Shown piece after piece: positions 16,511 to 25,401 of a stretch of 64,000 bases of DNA. The position numbers and the translations under genes were made by a program. The notes under the pieces are model-generated. The model was not told the DNA's origin. It made no database searches and saw only the letters and a list, made by a program, of their open reading frames with translations. The stretch lies in assembly GCF_042666615.1 (NCBI RefSeq), contig NZ_JBHTDD010000014.1, forward strand, positions 62,001 through 126,000, in the 5' to 3' direction. Source of the stretch: KBS50 sp042666615. GTDB taxonomy: Bacteria > Actinomycetota > Actinomycetes > Mycobacteriales > Micromonosporaceae. Every line of letters begins with the position of its first letter. Within the stretch, counting starts at the first letter, position 1.

Positions 16511-17400
16511 CAGCCCACCCGCCCCCCGACCGCGGCGTCCCGGGCGTCCGGCGCGCCGACGACCGCCCGGCGGCCTCGCCACAGCCCGTAGCAGGTGATC
16601 GCCGCCGCGACGACCAACGGGCCGCCGTCGCGGACCAGGCCGTCCGGCCCGAGCAGCACCCAGCACAACGGCAGGTCCACCAGGAGTACGACAAACGTCA
16701 CGCCGACCAGCAGGCGGGCCGCCCAGGGCCGGCCGCGGAGCAGGAAGAACGTGCAGAACAACACGAGGTACGAGGTGGCCAGCCCGGCGACGAACCAGGC
16801 GCCCAGCAGCGGCACCGCGTCGATCCGCCCGTCGAACACCTGGCCGACCGCGACGAGGCAGGGCACCAGCATCAACGGGCTGTAGGTGAACGCGGCGACC
16901 CTTGCGGTGAGCAGCCAGCCGGTCACGGGCGGACGGCGCGGCACCCGCTCCTGCCAGGACAACCCGGTCCGGTCGAAGATCAGCTGCCGCGGGTGCCGGA
17001 CCAGGTACCCGCGCACCGCCGGTGACCGGTACAGCAGCCAGAGCACGGCCGCGCACAGGGCGGTCAGGATCGCGAACCCGATGACGCCGGGCAACGGCGG
17101 GGTCCCCTCGCGGGGCACCACCAGCCGCCCGACGGCGAAGATCGTGGTGATCGTGAGGATCAGTCCGAAGGGCCTGGCCGCCGCGCGACCGCGCCGGACA
17201 TGCCAGATCAACACGAGGAAGCCGAGCGAGCGGAGGACCGCCCACCCGGTGCGTACCCCGAGGGTGTAGCCGGGCTCCGGGGCGTACCGGAAATTGAGCA
17301 GCTCGACCACGACGCCGGCCACGGCGGTCGTGGCCAGCAGCGGAGTCAGGACGCGAACGGCCGACGGCCGCCGGAGCTGGGTCCCGGCGGCCGTCGTCAT
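16510..17400 (-). CDS. Polytopic membrane protein, unknown
   Basis: Protein of 296 residues with about seven to eight hydrophobic segments and no family I recognise. Short conserved-looking motifs are RHPRQLIFDRTGLSWQERVP in a cytoplasmic loop and FTYSPLMLVPCLVAVG in a membrane segment. The ATG at 17400 is chosen because residues upstream are arginine-rich and lack a ribosome binding site. It is coupled (ATGA) to the geranylgeranyl-reductase-family gene, so the two products probably cooperate. Confidence 0.75.
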   Translation of the reverse strand: MTTAAGTQLRRPSAVRVLTPLLATTAVAGVVVELLNFRYAPEPGYTLGVRTGWAVLRSLGFLVLIWHVRRGRAAARPFGLILTITTIFAVGRLVVPREGTPPLPGVIGFAILTALCAAVLWLLYRSPAVRGYLVRHPRQLIFDRTGLSWQERVPRRPPVTGWLLTARVAAFTYSPLMLVPCLVAVGQVFDGRIDAVPLLGAWFVAGLATSYLVLFCTFFLLRGRPWAARLLVGVTFVVLLVDLPLCWVLLGPDGLVRDGGPLVVAAAITCYGLWRGRRAVVGAPDARDAAVGGRVG

Positions 17401-17437
17401 GTGCCGAATTGTGCCCGAGCGGGGTCGGGCACGCACG

Positions 17438-19318
17438 TTACCTGGCCTGATCCTGACTGACCGGCTCGGCGCCGACCCGCTGCGCCTCGGCGTCCAGCCG
17501 GGCCTTCAGCGCGTCCAACTCCGCCCAGAGCACGGCCGGCAGCTTGTCGCCGAACTTCTCGAACCACTCGGTGACCAGCGGGATCTCGGAGCGCCACTCG
17601 TCGACGTCGACCTTTGTCGCGATGCGCATGTCCTCCTCGGTGAACCCGTCGAGACCGGTGGTGTCCAGCGCGCCCGGCGCCGGAACGTGACCGATCGGGG
17701 TTTCCACGGCCTCGCCACGACCCTCGATCCGCTCGACGATCCACTTGAGAACCCGGGAGTTCTCGCCGAAACCGGGCCAGAGGAAGTTGCCGTCGGCGTC
17801 CTTGCGGAACCAGTTCACGTAGAAGATCTTGGGCAGCTTCGCCTCGTCGCCGCTGGCGCCCTTGCCCATCTCGATCCAGTGCTGGAAGTAGTCACCGCCG
17901 TGGTAACCGATGAACGGCAGCATGGCCATCGGGTCGCGGCGGACGACGCCGACCTGGCCGGAGGCCGCAGCGGTGGTCTCCGAGGAGAGCGTCGCTCCCA
18001 TGTAGACGCCGTGCACCCAGTCCCGGGCCTCGGTGACCAGCGGGACGGTGTCCTTGCGGCGGCCGCCGAACAGGATCGCGTCGATCGGCACGCCGTTCGG
18101 GTCCTCGTACTCGTCGGCCACGATCGGGCACTGCTTGATCGGGGTGCAGAACCGGCTGTTGGCGTGCGACGACAGTTCGCCGCTGTCCGGCGTCCAGTCG
18201 CGGCCCTTCCAGTCGGTGAGGTGGGCCGGTGGCTCCCCCATGCCCTCCCACCAGATGTCCCCGTCGTCGGTAAGCGCCACGTTCGTGAACACGGAGTTGC
18301 CCCGGTCCAGGGTGCGCATCGCGTTGGCGTTGGTCTTCCAGTCCGTCCCCGGGGCCACCCCGAACAGGCCGTACTCCGGGTTCACCGCGTAGAGCCGGCC
18401 GTCGGAACCGAACTTCATCCAGGCGATGTCGTCACCGATCGTCTCGACCTTCCAGCCCTCCAGGGTCGGGTCGAGCATTGCCAGGTTGGTCTTGCCGCAC
18501 GCGGACGGGAAGGCACCGGCGATGTAGTGCACCCGGCCCTCGGGCGACGTCAGCTTCATGATCAGCATGTGCTCGGCCAGCCAACCCTCGTCCCGGGCCA
18601 TCACGCTGGCGATCCGCAGGGAGTAGCACTTCTTGCCGAGCAGCGAGTTACCGCCGTACCCGGAGCCGAAGGACCAGATCTCCCGGGTCTCCGGGAAGTG
18701 CGAGATGTACTTGGTCTGGTTGCACGGCCAGGCCACATCCGGCTGGCCCGGCTCCAGTGGGGCGCCGATCGAGTGCAGGGCGTGGACGAAGTCGGCGTCG
18801 TTGCCCATCCCGGCGAGCACCTTGGCGCCCATCCGGGTCATGATCCGCATCGAGGCGACCACGTACGGGCTGTCCGTGATCTCCACGCCGAACATCGGCT
18901 GCTCGGCCTCGAGCGGCCCCATCACGAACGGGATGACGTACATGGTGCGACCGCGCATGCAGCCGCGGTACAGCGCCGTCATCGTCTCCTTCATCTCGGC
19001 CGGGTCCATCCAGTTGTTTGTGGGCCCCGCGTCGGCCTCGTCGACCGAGCAGATGAAGGTGCGCTCCTCGACCCTGGCCACGTCCGACGGGTCTGTCCGC
19101 GCATAGAAAGAATTGGGCTTCTTGTCGGGATTGAGGCGAATCAGTGTCCCGGCCTCGACAAGTTCATTGGTGAGCCGTTCCCACTCCTCATCCGAGCCGT
19201 CGACCCAGACCACTTCGTCGGGGGTGGTCAGTTCCGCGACTTCACGGACCCAGGCGAGCAGCTTGGGATGGGAGGTCGGAGCCTGATCCAGACCCCGGAT
19301 CGTAGCCGGAGCAGCCAT
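17438..19318 (-). CDS. pckG: Phosphoenolpyruvate carboxykinase (GTP)
   Basis: Converts oxaloacetate and GTP to phosphoenolpyruvate, CO2 and GDP in gluconeogenesis. At 626 residues it has the normal length for the GTP-dependent enzyme. GAFPSACGKTN is the P-loop with the reactive Cys, ETIGDDIAWMKF holds metal and substrate residues, and SGYGGNSLLGKKC and NWFRKDADGNFLWPGFGENSRV are further hallmarks. An AAGGAG box precedes the ATG at 19318. A TACGCT -10 on minus at 19441-19436 predicts a leader of about 110 bases. Confidence 0.98.
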   Translation of the reverse strand: MAAPATIRGLDQAPTSHPKLLAWVREVAELTTPDEVVWVDGSDEEWERLTNELVEAGTLIRLNPDKKPNSFYARTDPSDVARVEERTFICSVDEADAGPTNNWMDPAEMKETMTALYRGCMRGRTMYVIPFVMGPLEAEQPMFGVEITDSPYVVASMRIMTRMGAKVLAGMGNDADFVHALHSIGAPLEPGQPDVAWPCNQTKYISHFPETREIWSFGSGYGGNSLLGKKCYSLRIASVMARDEGWLAEHMLIMKLTSPEGRVHYIAGAFPSACGKTNLAMLDPTLEGWKVETIGDDIAWMKFGSDGRLYAVNPEYGLFGVAPGTDWKTNANAMRTLDRGNSVFTNVALTDDGDIWWEGMGEPPAHLTDWKGRDWTPDSGELSSHANSRFCTPIKQCPIVADEYEDPNGVPIDAILFGGRRKDTVPLVTEARDWVHGVYMGATLSSETTAAASGQVGVVRRDPMAMLPFIGYHGGDYFQHWIEMGKGASGDEAKLPKIFYVNWFRKDADGNFLWPGFGENSRVLKWIVERIEGRGEAVETPIGHVPAPGALDTTGLDGFTEEDMRIATKVDVDEWRSEIPLVTEWFEKFGDKLPAVLWAELDALKARLDAEAQRVGAEPVSQDQAR

Positions 19319-19729
19319 GACGTTTCTCCTTGTGGTCGACGCTGACCGATATGAGGGGTGCGAGAACGTCGGCCCCACGGGACCGCGCGATGAGAGCGGA
19401 ACCGCGTCGCCGTGTAGCACCTGGGAGTTCCCGTCAGCGTAAACCGACTAACCCTTGGAAGCAGCGGGACCGATTGTGAAGAAGTGCACAAGCATCGGCA
19501 TCGGTGCCATCCCACGATCTTTTCGACGCTTCCCCGCGCAGTTTCACGCAAATCTTTCCGCGCAGCCCCAGCAGCATCACAACCGTCAGGATGGCTATCG
19601 GTGACGCGTCGCTCACTGAGCGCTTATCCACCGCACCGAGGACTGCGCGCCCCGGACCCTGACGCGACTCGCCGTCGCGCTCGCCGTTGTGGGCGTTGCG
19701 TCGCGCCACCACCCGGTACGCTCGACGTC
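19319..19729. other. Divergent intergenic region between pckG and a GtrA gene
   Basis: This 411-base interval has no gene I can support. It holds the pckG ribosome binding site and probable -10 (TACGCT at 19441-19436, minus). An AT-richer stretch at 19480-19560 includes ATCTTTTCGACG and CAAATCTTTCC. The leaderless promoter of the GtrA gene (TACGCT at 19717-19722) is at the right end. Confidence 0.6.
19717..19722 (+). promoter_or_regulatory. -10 box for leaderless GtrA-1 transcript
   Basis: TACGCT ends seven bases before the GTG at 19730. Confidence 0.5.
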
Positions 19730-20269
19730 GTGTCCGCGACCGTGACCGGCGACCAGCCCACCCCGTCGGGGGCCAAGCAGGGCCTGTTCCGCCGGCTCTG
19801 GCACCGCTTTGGGCATCTCGTGCACGAGCTCGGCAAGTTCGGCGCGGTGGGCGGCGTGGCCTTCGTCATCGACCTGGCGCTGTTCAATCTGCTGGTTTAC
19901 GTATTGGGCGTCGAGCAACTGGCCGGCAAGACGATCGCCACGGTCGTCGCCGCGACCGTCGCGTTCGTCGGCAACCGGTTCTGGACGTGGCGGCACCGCG
20001 AGCGTTCCAGCATGGCCCGGGAGTACTCGCTCTACTTCTTCTTCAACGCGGTCGGCCTCGGCATCGCCCTGGCCTGCCTCGCCGTGAGCCACTACGGCCT
20101 GGGCAGCGTATGGCCCGCCGTCTTCAAGACCCCGCTGGCGGACAACATCTCGGCCAACCTGGTCGGCGTCGCCATGGCCAGCACCTTCCGGTTCTGGTCG
20201 TACCGTCGGTTCGTCTTCGTGGGTCGCGCGGCACCGGACGCCCCTGACGTAGTTACCAAGAGTGATTGA
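19730..20269 (+). CDS. GtrA-family membrane protein 1
   Basis: Small polytopic protein of 179 residues. GtrA-type proteins are thought to move polyprenyl-phosphate-linked sugars across the membrane for cell-wall or O-antigen decoration. Four hydrophobic helices are visible. Family motifs are ELGKFGAVGGVAFVIDLALF in helix 1, VGNRFWTWRHRER after helix 2 and FRFWSYRRFVF at the end. The GTG start is supported by the adjacent TACGCT. A second GtrA gene follows 71 bases later. Confidence 0.88.
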   Translation: MSATVTGDQPTPSGAKQGLFRRLWHRFGHLVHELGKFGAVGGVAFVIDLALFNLLVYVLGVEQLAGKTIATVVAATVAFVGNRFWTWRHRERSSMAREYSLYFFFNAVGLGIALACLAVSHYGLGSVWPAVFKTPLADNISANLVGVAMASTFRFWSYRRFVFVGRAAPDAPDVVTKSD

Positions 20270-20327
20270 CGGCGTGAGTCACCACCCAAACTCGCCGCTC
20301 GGGTCGTAACCGAGAGGCCATCTGCCG

Positions 20328-20333
20328 TAAGGT
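20328..20333 (+). promoter_or_regulatory. -10 box for leaderless GtrA-2 transcript
   Basis: TAAGGT ends seven bases before the ATG at 20341. Confidence 0.5.
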
Positions 20334-20340
20334 GTCCCGA

Positions 20341-20979
20341 ATGCGTCTTGTCCGCATGCTGCCCGACCGCTGGCAGAAATTCATCAACGAGGCGCTGAAA
20401 TTCGGCCTCGTCGGTGGCGTCAACACCGTCATCAATTACGCCGTGTTCAACGCGTTGGCACTCACCGTATTCAGGGATGGCCAGCTCAAGGCCACTGTGA
20501 TCGCCACCGTCGTCGCCACCTTCACGTCGTACCTGATGAATCGGCATTGGACGTACCGGGACCGGCCGAAATCGACGATGCGGCGCGAGTACGCGTTGTT
20601 CTTCCTGTTCAATGCGACCGGCCTGGCAATCGAACTGAGCATGCTGGCCGCGATCAAATACGGCTTCGGCATCACCAGCCTGCTGGCACTGAACGTAGCC
20701 AAGACGGTCGGCCTGGTGTTCGGCACGGCCTTCCGGTTCTGGGCCTATCGCACCTTCGTCTTCCGGCCGCACCCCGCCGGCGCCCACCCCGAGCACCACG
20801 TGAGTGCCGAGTTGGACCCGGTCGCCGAGGTCATCGAGCTGGAGGAGCAGGAGGACGAAGCGGCCCGCGAGGAGCGGCAGCTGAATGGCTTCCCCCAGCA
20901 CCCCGACCCGGTGGAGGCCGAACTGCGGGCCGGCATCGACGCGGAACTGCACGGCACCGGCCACGTACCGAGACGGTGA
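20341..20979 (+). CDS. GtrA-family membrane protein 2
   Basis: Second GtrA paralogue, 212 residues. Four membrane helices carry the same pattern as its neighbour: EALKFGLVGGVNTVINYAVF, YLMNRHWTYRDRPKS and FRFWAYRTFVFRPH. A 60-residue acidic tail (ELEEQEDEAAREERQ) is extra and cytoplasmic by prediction. It has its own -10 box, so the pair may be expressed separately. The two proteins are clearly divergent, indicating an old duplication. Confidence 0.88.
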   Translation: MRLVRMLPDRWQKFINEALKFGLVGGVNTVINYAVFNALALTVFRDGQLKATVIATVVATFTSYLMNRHWTYRDRPKSTMRREYALFFLFNATGLAIELSMLAAIKYGFGITSLLALNVAKTVGLVFGTAFRFWAYRTFVFRPHPAGAHPEHHVSAELDPVAEVIELEEQEDEAAREERQLNGFPQHPDPVEAELRAGIDAELHGTGHVPRR

Positions 20980-21041
20980 CGACGGCACGCGCGGTTCGGT
21001 GATTTCGACGGCGCGGGGTTCCGGTGACGCGGGTGTCGCGG

Positions 21042-21974
21042 TCAGCGCAGGTGCAGGACGTCGCCCGCGGGGATCGCGTGATCAGTCCCCCCGGTGTTGA
21101 CCACAAGCCGGCCGTCGCCGTCCACCGTGCTGGCCGTCCCGCGCACCTCCGCCCCACCGGGTAGCAGCACCCGCACCTCGCGCCCGACGGTCGCGCAACA
21201 CCGCAGGTACGCCGAACGCAGACCGCACTCCTCGGGGTCGCCGCCGACCGACCGCCACCGGTCGTACCAGGCGGCCAGCCTCCGCAGCAGCTCCCGCAAC
21301 AGCGGGTCACGATCGGTGGCCACGGCCCCGGCCAGAGCCAACGACGTCGCCGGCATTCCGGTGGGGTTGGCCGGCAGCTCGCCCGCCCGGAGCGTCACGT
21401 TCAGCCCAACGCCAAGCACGATCGCGGGTGGGCCAGCCGACGAGGCGGCTGCCGCGGGTGGACCAGCCAGCGGCGCGGCGGCCACGGGTGGACCAGCCGG
21501 CGCGGCGGGGACGGCTTCGGCCAGGATGCCGGCGCACTTCGCGTCCCCGAGCAACAGATCGTTAGGCCACTTGAGCACGGCGTCCAACTCGGCCACCCGG
21601 GTCACGGTCTCGACCAACGCCACGCCAGCGAGCAACGGCAACCAGCCCCAGACGGATGACGGCGCCGCCGGCCAATCCCGTTCCGGCTCGGCCAGCCCTG
21701 GCCGAAGCAGGACACTTGTCGCGAGGCCGGCCCTGGCCGGCGATTCCCAGGACCGGCCGCGCCGCCCGCGACCGGCGCTCTGCCGCTCAGCCACCAGCAC
21801 GTACCCGGCCGGCTCGCCGGCCCGGGCCGCCGCGGCGACGTCCGCGTTTGTGGACCCGGTCTCCGCCACCAGTTCGAACCGGCGCCACGGACCCGCCGGA
21901 GCGGTCAACGCGCGCCCCAGCCGCCGCCCGTCCAGCGGCGGGCGGTCAAGATCGGTGTACGGGGATCCGGCCAT
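21042..21974 (-). CDS. birA: Biotin-[acetyl-CoA-carboxylase] ligase
   Basis: Attaches biotin to the carrier domain of acyl-CoA carboxylases, here plausibly the accA product. It has 310 residues and no N-terminal DNA-binding domain, so it is a ligase without repressor function. Motifs are ETGSTNADV, ERQSAGRGRRGRSWESP (biotinyl-AMP loop), LKWPNDLLLGDAKCAGILAE and IVLGVGLNV. Between KCAGILAE and IVLGVGLNV sits an Ala/Pro/Gly-rich insert encoded by three 30-bp repeats. The ATG at 21974 follows TACGCT by six bases. Confidence 0.95.
   Translation of the reverse strand: MAGSPYTDLDRPPLDGRRLGRALTAPAGPWRRFELVAETGSTNADVAAAARAGEPAGYVLVAERQSAGRGRRGRSWESPARAGLATSVLLRPGLAEPERDWPAAPSSVWGWLPLLAGVALVETVTRVAELDAVLKWPNDLLLGDAKCAGILAEAVPAAPAGPPVAAAPLAGPPAAAASSAGPPAIVLGVGLNVTLRAGELPANPTGMPATSLALAGAVATDRDPLLRELLRRLAAWYDRWRSVGGDPEECGLRSAYLRCCATVGREVRVLLPGGAEVRGTASTVDGDGRLVVNTGGTDHAIPAGDVLHLR
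21421..21510. repeat. Three 30-bp tandem repeats inside birA
   Basis: Units start at 21421, 21451 and 21481, each containing CGGGTGG-C/A-CCAGCC. In frame they encode ten-residue Ala/Gly/Pro repeats forming a loop insertion. Copy number is likely to vary between strains. Confidence 0.7.
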
Positions 21975-21980
21975 CCGGCC

Positions 21981-21986
21981 AGCGTA
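21981..21986 (-). promoter_or_regulatory. -10 box for leaderless birA transcript
   Basis: Read on minus, TACGCT ends six bases before the ATG at 21974. Confidence 0.5.
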
Positions 21987-22060
21987 CGGTCCGCGAACCC
22001 GGACCCGGTCGGACCCGGCGCGGGCGGCCGATGCCGGCGCGCGTTTATCCCAAAACACGC

Positions 22061-22141
22061 CTTGATCGACGCGATGTCGGCGAAGTTGGGGTGTCGGGGC
22101 GTCTCCAAACCACCTACTTCGCCGACATAGTGTCGATCAAG
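22061..22141. repeat. Large imperfect inverted repeat between birA and accD
   Basis: CTTGATCGAC at 22061-22070 pairs with 22132-22141, and ATGTCGGCGAAGT at 22074-22086 pairs with 22116-22128; a 3-base mismatch separates the two stem parts. It lies in a divergent promoter region, so it is not a simple terminator. It resembles the other GATC-ended palindromes in this window. Confidence 0.7.
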
Positions 22142-22199
22142 GGGGTGGCAGGGGTCGATCAAGGGGGTGGGCAGAGGTCGAGCAAGGGGGCGGGAAGGA
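22132..22199. repeat. Three 22-23-bp tandem repeats upstream of accD
   Basis: GTCGATCAAGGGGGTGG begins at 22132 and 22154, and a diverged copy (GTCGAGCAAGGGGGCGG) begins at 22177. The first copy shares its GTCGATCAAG with the right arm of the inverted repeat. The array ends 50 bases before the accD -10. Confidence 0.75.
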
Positions 22200-22248
22200 T
22201 TGGTGTGATGTTCGAGGCCCGCGGGTGAACAGCGGACTGAACCATCGT

Positions 22249-22254
22249 TACGAT
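22249..22254 (+). promoter_or_regulatory. -10 box for leaderless accD transcript
   Basis: TACGAT ends seven bases before the GTG at 22262. Confidence 0.5.
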
Positions 22255-22261
22255 CCCTGGC

Positions 22262-23851
22262 GTGACTAGTGGGACCGAGACCGAGGTCAACATCCACACC
22301 ACCGCCGGCAAGCTGGCGGACCTGGACCGTCGGATCGACGAGGCGGTACACGCCGGCTCGGCCCGGGCAGTGGACAAGCAGCACGCGCGCGGCAAGAAAA
22401 CCGCCCGGGAACGCATCGAGATGCTGCTCGACGAGGGTTCCTTCGTCGAGCTGGACGAGTTGGCCCGGCACCGGTCGACCAACTTCGGACTGGACCGGAC
22501 CCGCCCCTACGGCGACGGCGTGGTCACCGGTTACGGCACTGTCGACGGCCGCCAGGTCTGCGTGTTCGCCCAGGACTTCACCGTCTTCGGCGGCTCCCTC
22601 GGCGAGGTGTTCGGGGAGAAGATCGTCAAGGTGATGGACCTCGCCATGAAGATCGGTTGCCCGGTGGTCGGGATCAACGACTCCGGCGGCGCCCGCATCC
22701 AGGAGGGTGTGGTCAGTCTCGGTCTGTATGGCGAGATCTTCTTCCGCAACGTGCGCGCATCCGGGGTCATCCCGCAGATCTCGCTGGTCATGGGCCCGTG
22801 CGCGGGCGGCGCCGTCTACTCCCCCGCCGTCACCGACTTCACCGTGATGGTGGACCAGACCTCGCACATGTTCATCACCGGCCCCGACGTGATCAAGACG
22901 GTCACCGGTGAGGACGTGGCGATGGAGGACCTCGGCGGGGCGCGCACCCACAACGCCAAGAGCGGCAACGCGCACTACCTCGCCGCCGACGAGGAGGACG
23001 CGATCGACTACGTGAAGGCCCTGCTCGCGTACCTGCCGGCGAACAACCTGGACGAGCCTCCGGTCTTCGACGCCCCGGCAGACCTCGACGTGACCGACGA
23101 GGACCGGGAACTCGACGCCCTGATCCCCGACTCGGCCAACCAGCCGTACGACATCCACCGGGTGCTTGAGCACGTTCTCGACGACGGCGAGTTCCTTGAG
23201 GTCCAGCCCCTGTACGCGCAGAACATCGTGGTCGGCTTCGGCCGGGTGGAGGGCCGCCCCGTGGGGGTGGTGGCCAACCAGCCGATGCACTTCGCCGGCT
23301 GCCTGGACATCGGGGCCTCGGAGAAGGCGGCCCGGTTCGTGCGCACCTGCGACGCCTTCAACATCCCGGTGCTGACCTTCGTGGACGTGCCCGGCTTCCT
23401 GCCCGGCACCGACCAGGAGTGGGACGGCATCATCCGGCGCGGGGCGAAGCTCATCTACGCGTACGCCGAAGCCACCGTTCCCAAGGTCACGGTCATCACC
23501 CGGAAGGCTTACGGCGGCGCGTACGACGTGATGGGTTCGAAGCACCTCGGAGCGGACCTGAACTTCGCCTGGCCCACCGCGCAGATCGCGGTGATGGGGG
23601 CCCAGGGTGCGGTCAACATCCTGTACCGGGCGGAGCTGGCCGCCGCCGACGATCCGGCCGCCGTCCGCGCCGAACGGATCACGGAGTACGAGGACACGCT
23701 GGCGAACCCGTACGTCGCGGCCGAGCGAGGCTATGTCGACTCGGTGATCCCGCCGCACGAGACGCGCCCGCAGATCGTCCGCGCGCTGCGGGTGCTGCGG
23801 ACGAAGCGGGAGACCCTGCCGCCGAAGAAGCACGGCAACATCCCGTTGTGA
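22262..23851 (+). CDS. accD: Acyl-CoA (propionyl/acetyl-CoA) carboxylase beta subunit
   Basis: Carboxyltransferase subunit that moves the carboxyl group from biotin to propionyl- or acetyl-CoA, giving methylmalonyl- or malonyl-CoA. It has 529 residues, the normal length. The N-terminal half holds ARERIEMLLDEGSF and NDSGGARIQEGV; the C-terminal half holds FVDVPGFLPGTDQEW and TRKAYGGAYDVMGSKHLGAD. The biotin subunit is 19 kb away at 41.5-43.2 kb and the epsilon subunit 7 kb away. A mutase ending at 63.2 kb could act on related acyl-CoAs. It is divergent from birA. Confidence 0.95.
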   Translation: MTSGTETEVNIHTTAGKLADLDRRIDEAVHAGSARAVDKQHARGKKTARERIEMLLDEGSFVELDELARHRSTNFGLDRTRPYGDGVVTGYGTVDGRQVCVFAQDFTVFGGSLGEVFGEKIVKVMDLAMKIGCPVVGINDSGGARIQEGVVSLGLYGEIFFRNVRASGVIPQISLVMGPCAGGAVYSPAVTDFTVMVDQTSHMFITGPDVIKTVTGEDVAMEDLGGARTHNAKSGNAHYLAADEEDAIDYVKALLAYLPANNLDEPPVFDAPADLDVTDEDRELDALIPDSANQPYDIHRVLEHVLDDGEFLEVQPLYAQNIVVGFGRVEGRPVGVVANQPMHFAGCLDIGASEKAARFVRTCDAFNIPVLTFVDVPGFLPGTDQEWDGIIRRGAKLIYAYAEATVPKVTVITRKAYGGAYDVMGSKHLGADLNFAWPTAQIAVMGAQGAVNILYRAELAAADDPAAVRAERITEYEDTLANPYVAAERGYVDSVIPPHETRPQIVRALRVLRTKRETLPPKKHGNIPL

Positions 23852-23878
23852 GCGACAGCCCCTCGCGGGTCCCTTATC

Positions 23879-24619
23879 TCAGGCGGTGATCCCCAGCTCG
23901 GTCAGGATCGGCCCGGCCAGCAGCCCCCCGCCGACCACCAGCGCGGCCAGCGTCACCGCTCCGAACAGGGTCACCCAGAACAGCGCCGGCAGCGGCGTCA
24001 CCCAGGCGAGCTGATCGGCGTCCGACTGCGGCTGCCGGCCCCGCCGGCGCAGCGACTGCAGCTCCCCGATCGGGCGCACCCCACCGATCAGCAGGAACCA
24101 CACCGCGGTGTACGCGAACACGGCCTGCACCTCGGGCGACGCGAACCAGGACACCGCGAACACCACCCCGCCGGTGACCACGATCGAGACGATGCCGAAC
24201 AGGTTACGGATCATCACGAGCATGGCGAGCAGCAACGCCACCGCCACCCAGAGCAGCAGCGTGATCCGGTTGCCGCCGAGCAGCCAGGCGCCGCCGAGAC
24301 CCAGCAGCGACGGGGTGATGTAGCCGGCGAGCAGCGTGAACACCATGCCGGGACCGCTCGGTCGGCCGGCCGAGAGCGTCAGTCCCGAGGTGTCCGAATG
24401 CAGCCGGATGCCGCGCAGTTTGCGGCCCGTGAGAAGCGCTACCAGCGCGTGCCCACCCTCGTGCGCGATCGTGATCGCGTTGCGACCGATCCGCCACGGC
24501 AGTCGGGTCACCACCACGGCGAGCGCCACCAACCCGGTGACCAGGACCAGCAGCGGCGGCGGATCGGGTTGCGCCCCGAAGAGTTCGGCCCAGAGATCCG
24601 TCAGCGAGTCGATCGACAC
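23879..24619 (-). CDS. M50-family membrane metalloprotease
   Basis: Integral membrane protein of 246 residues resembling the peptidase M50B-like family. ITIAHEGGHALVALLTG in the first third carries the HExxH zinc motif. It has about six hydrophobic segments; the second conserved zinc ligand of site-2 proteases is not obvious, so activity is uncertain. The GTG at 24619 has a TAGGCT -10 eight bases upstream. It converges on accD with 27 bases between the stops. Confidence 0.8.
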   Translation of the reverse strand: MSIDSLTDLWAELFGAQPDPPPLLVLVTGLVALAVVVTRLPWRIGRNAITIAHEGGHALVALLTGRKLRGIRLHSDTSGLTLSAGRPSGPGMVFTLLAGYITPSLLGLGGAWLLGGNRITLLLWVAVALLLAMLVMIRNLFGIVSIVVTGGVVFAVSWFASPEVQAVFAYTAVWFLLIGGVRPIGELQSLRRRGRQPQSDADQLAWVTPLPALFWVTLFGAVTLAALVVGGGLLAGPILTELGITA

Positions 24620-24840
24620 AAGGCGCCAGCCTACGCGCCGGCCGGCCCTCTCCGCCTCGTCGGCTGCCGCGACCCCGGACGGCGGCACGGCGCTAAGGAG
24701 ATGCGTCCGACCACCGCCCACTGCTCGCCCGTCAGGTCACTCGGGGTGCGATCAGGTCGGGGTGGCGACCGCTGTAAGAAGTGGCGTGCGGGAGTCATTT
24801 CCTGTTGACGGAGACACCTTGACAGGGAGGGCCGAAGCCA

Positions 24841-25401
24841 GTGCCAGAACCCGAACCGGATGACCGATTTACCGCCGTGTATCAGGCGCACTACCGGCAG
24901 GTGTATGCGTACGCCGTCACGCGCGCCGGCCGCCACCTGGCCGATGATGTCGTCGCCGAGACGTTCCTGGTGGCGTGGCGGCGGATGCCGGCACTGCCGA
25001 AGGCAACGCCCCTGCCGTGGCTGCTTGCTGTCGCCCGCAATGTCGTAGGTGAGCGATACCGCGCGGAGGAACGGCAGAAGGCCGCCGCTGCTGAGATGCG
25101 CGCGTGGATCAGCGAGGAGGAGTTGTCCGTCGCCGACGTGGCAGACGGCGTCGCCGAGCGGGCCGAGGTGCTCAACGCTCTGGCCCAATTGTCCGACGAC
25201 GACCGCGAGCTGTTGACGCTGGTTGCCTGGCAAGGGCTGGCGGCCCGGCACGCGGCTCGGGTCCTCGGTTGTTCTACAGCGACGTACTACGTGCGCCTGC
25301 ACCGCGCCCGGCGTCACCTCAAGGACGCCATGGCTGCCGCCGTCGAAGTGGAACTGCCTCGCCCCACCGCCACGCTCATACCGAAGGAGTCGACCAGATG
25401 A
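24841..25401 (+). CDS. ECF-type RNA polymerase sigma factor
   Basis: Sigma-70-family regulator of 186 residues. Region 2 is at about 10-50 (VYQAHYRQVYAYAVTRAGRH, then DDVVAETFLVAWRRM, the -10 recognition helix). Region 4 is at about 118-160 (LLTLVAWQGLAARHAARVLG, then STATYYVRLHRARRHLK). A GGGAGGG box lies ten bases before the GTG. The stop overlaps the next gene as ATGA, the usual coupling of a sigma factor with a membrane partner. Confidence 0.92.
   Translation: MPEPEPDDRFTAVYQAHYRQVYAYAVTRAGRHLADDVVAETFLVAWRRMPALPKATPLPWLLAVARNVVGERYRAEERQKAAAAEMRAWISEEELSVADVADGVAERAEVLNALAQLSDDDRELLTLVAWQGLAARHAARVLGCSTATYYVRLHRARRHLKDAMAAAVEVELPRPTATLIPKESTR

Noticed and set aside
21905..23833. A 640-residue minus-strand frame opposite accD
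   Set aside because: Its composition (His/Val/Gly/Asp-rich without motifs) is that of an antisense frame in high-GC coding sequence; accD is certain on the other strand.
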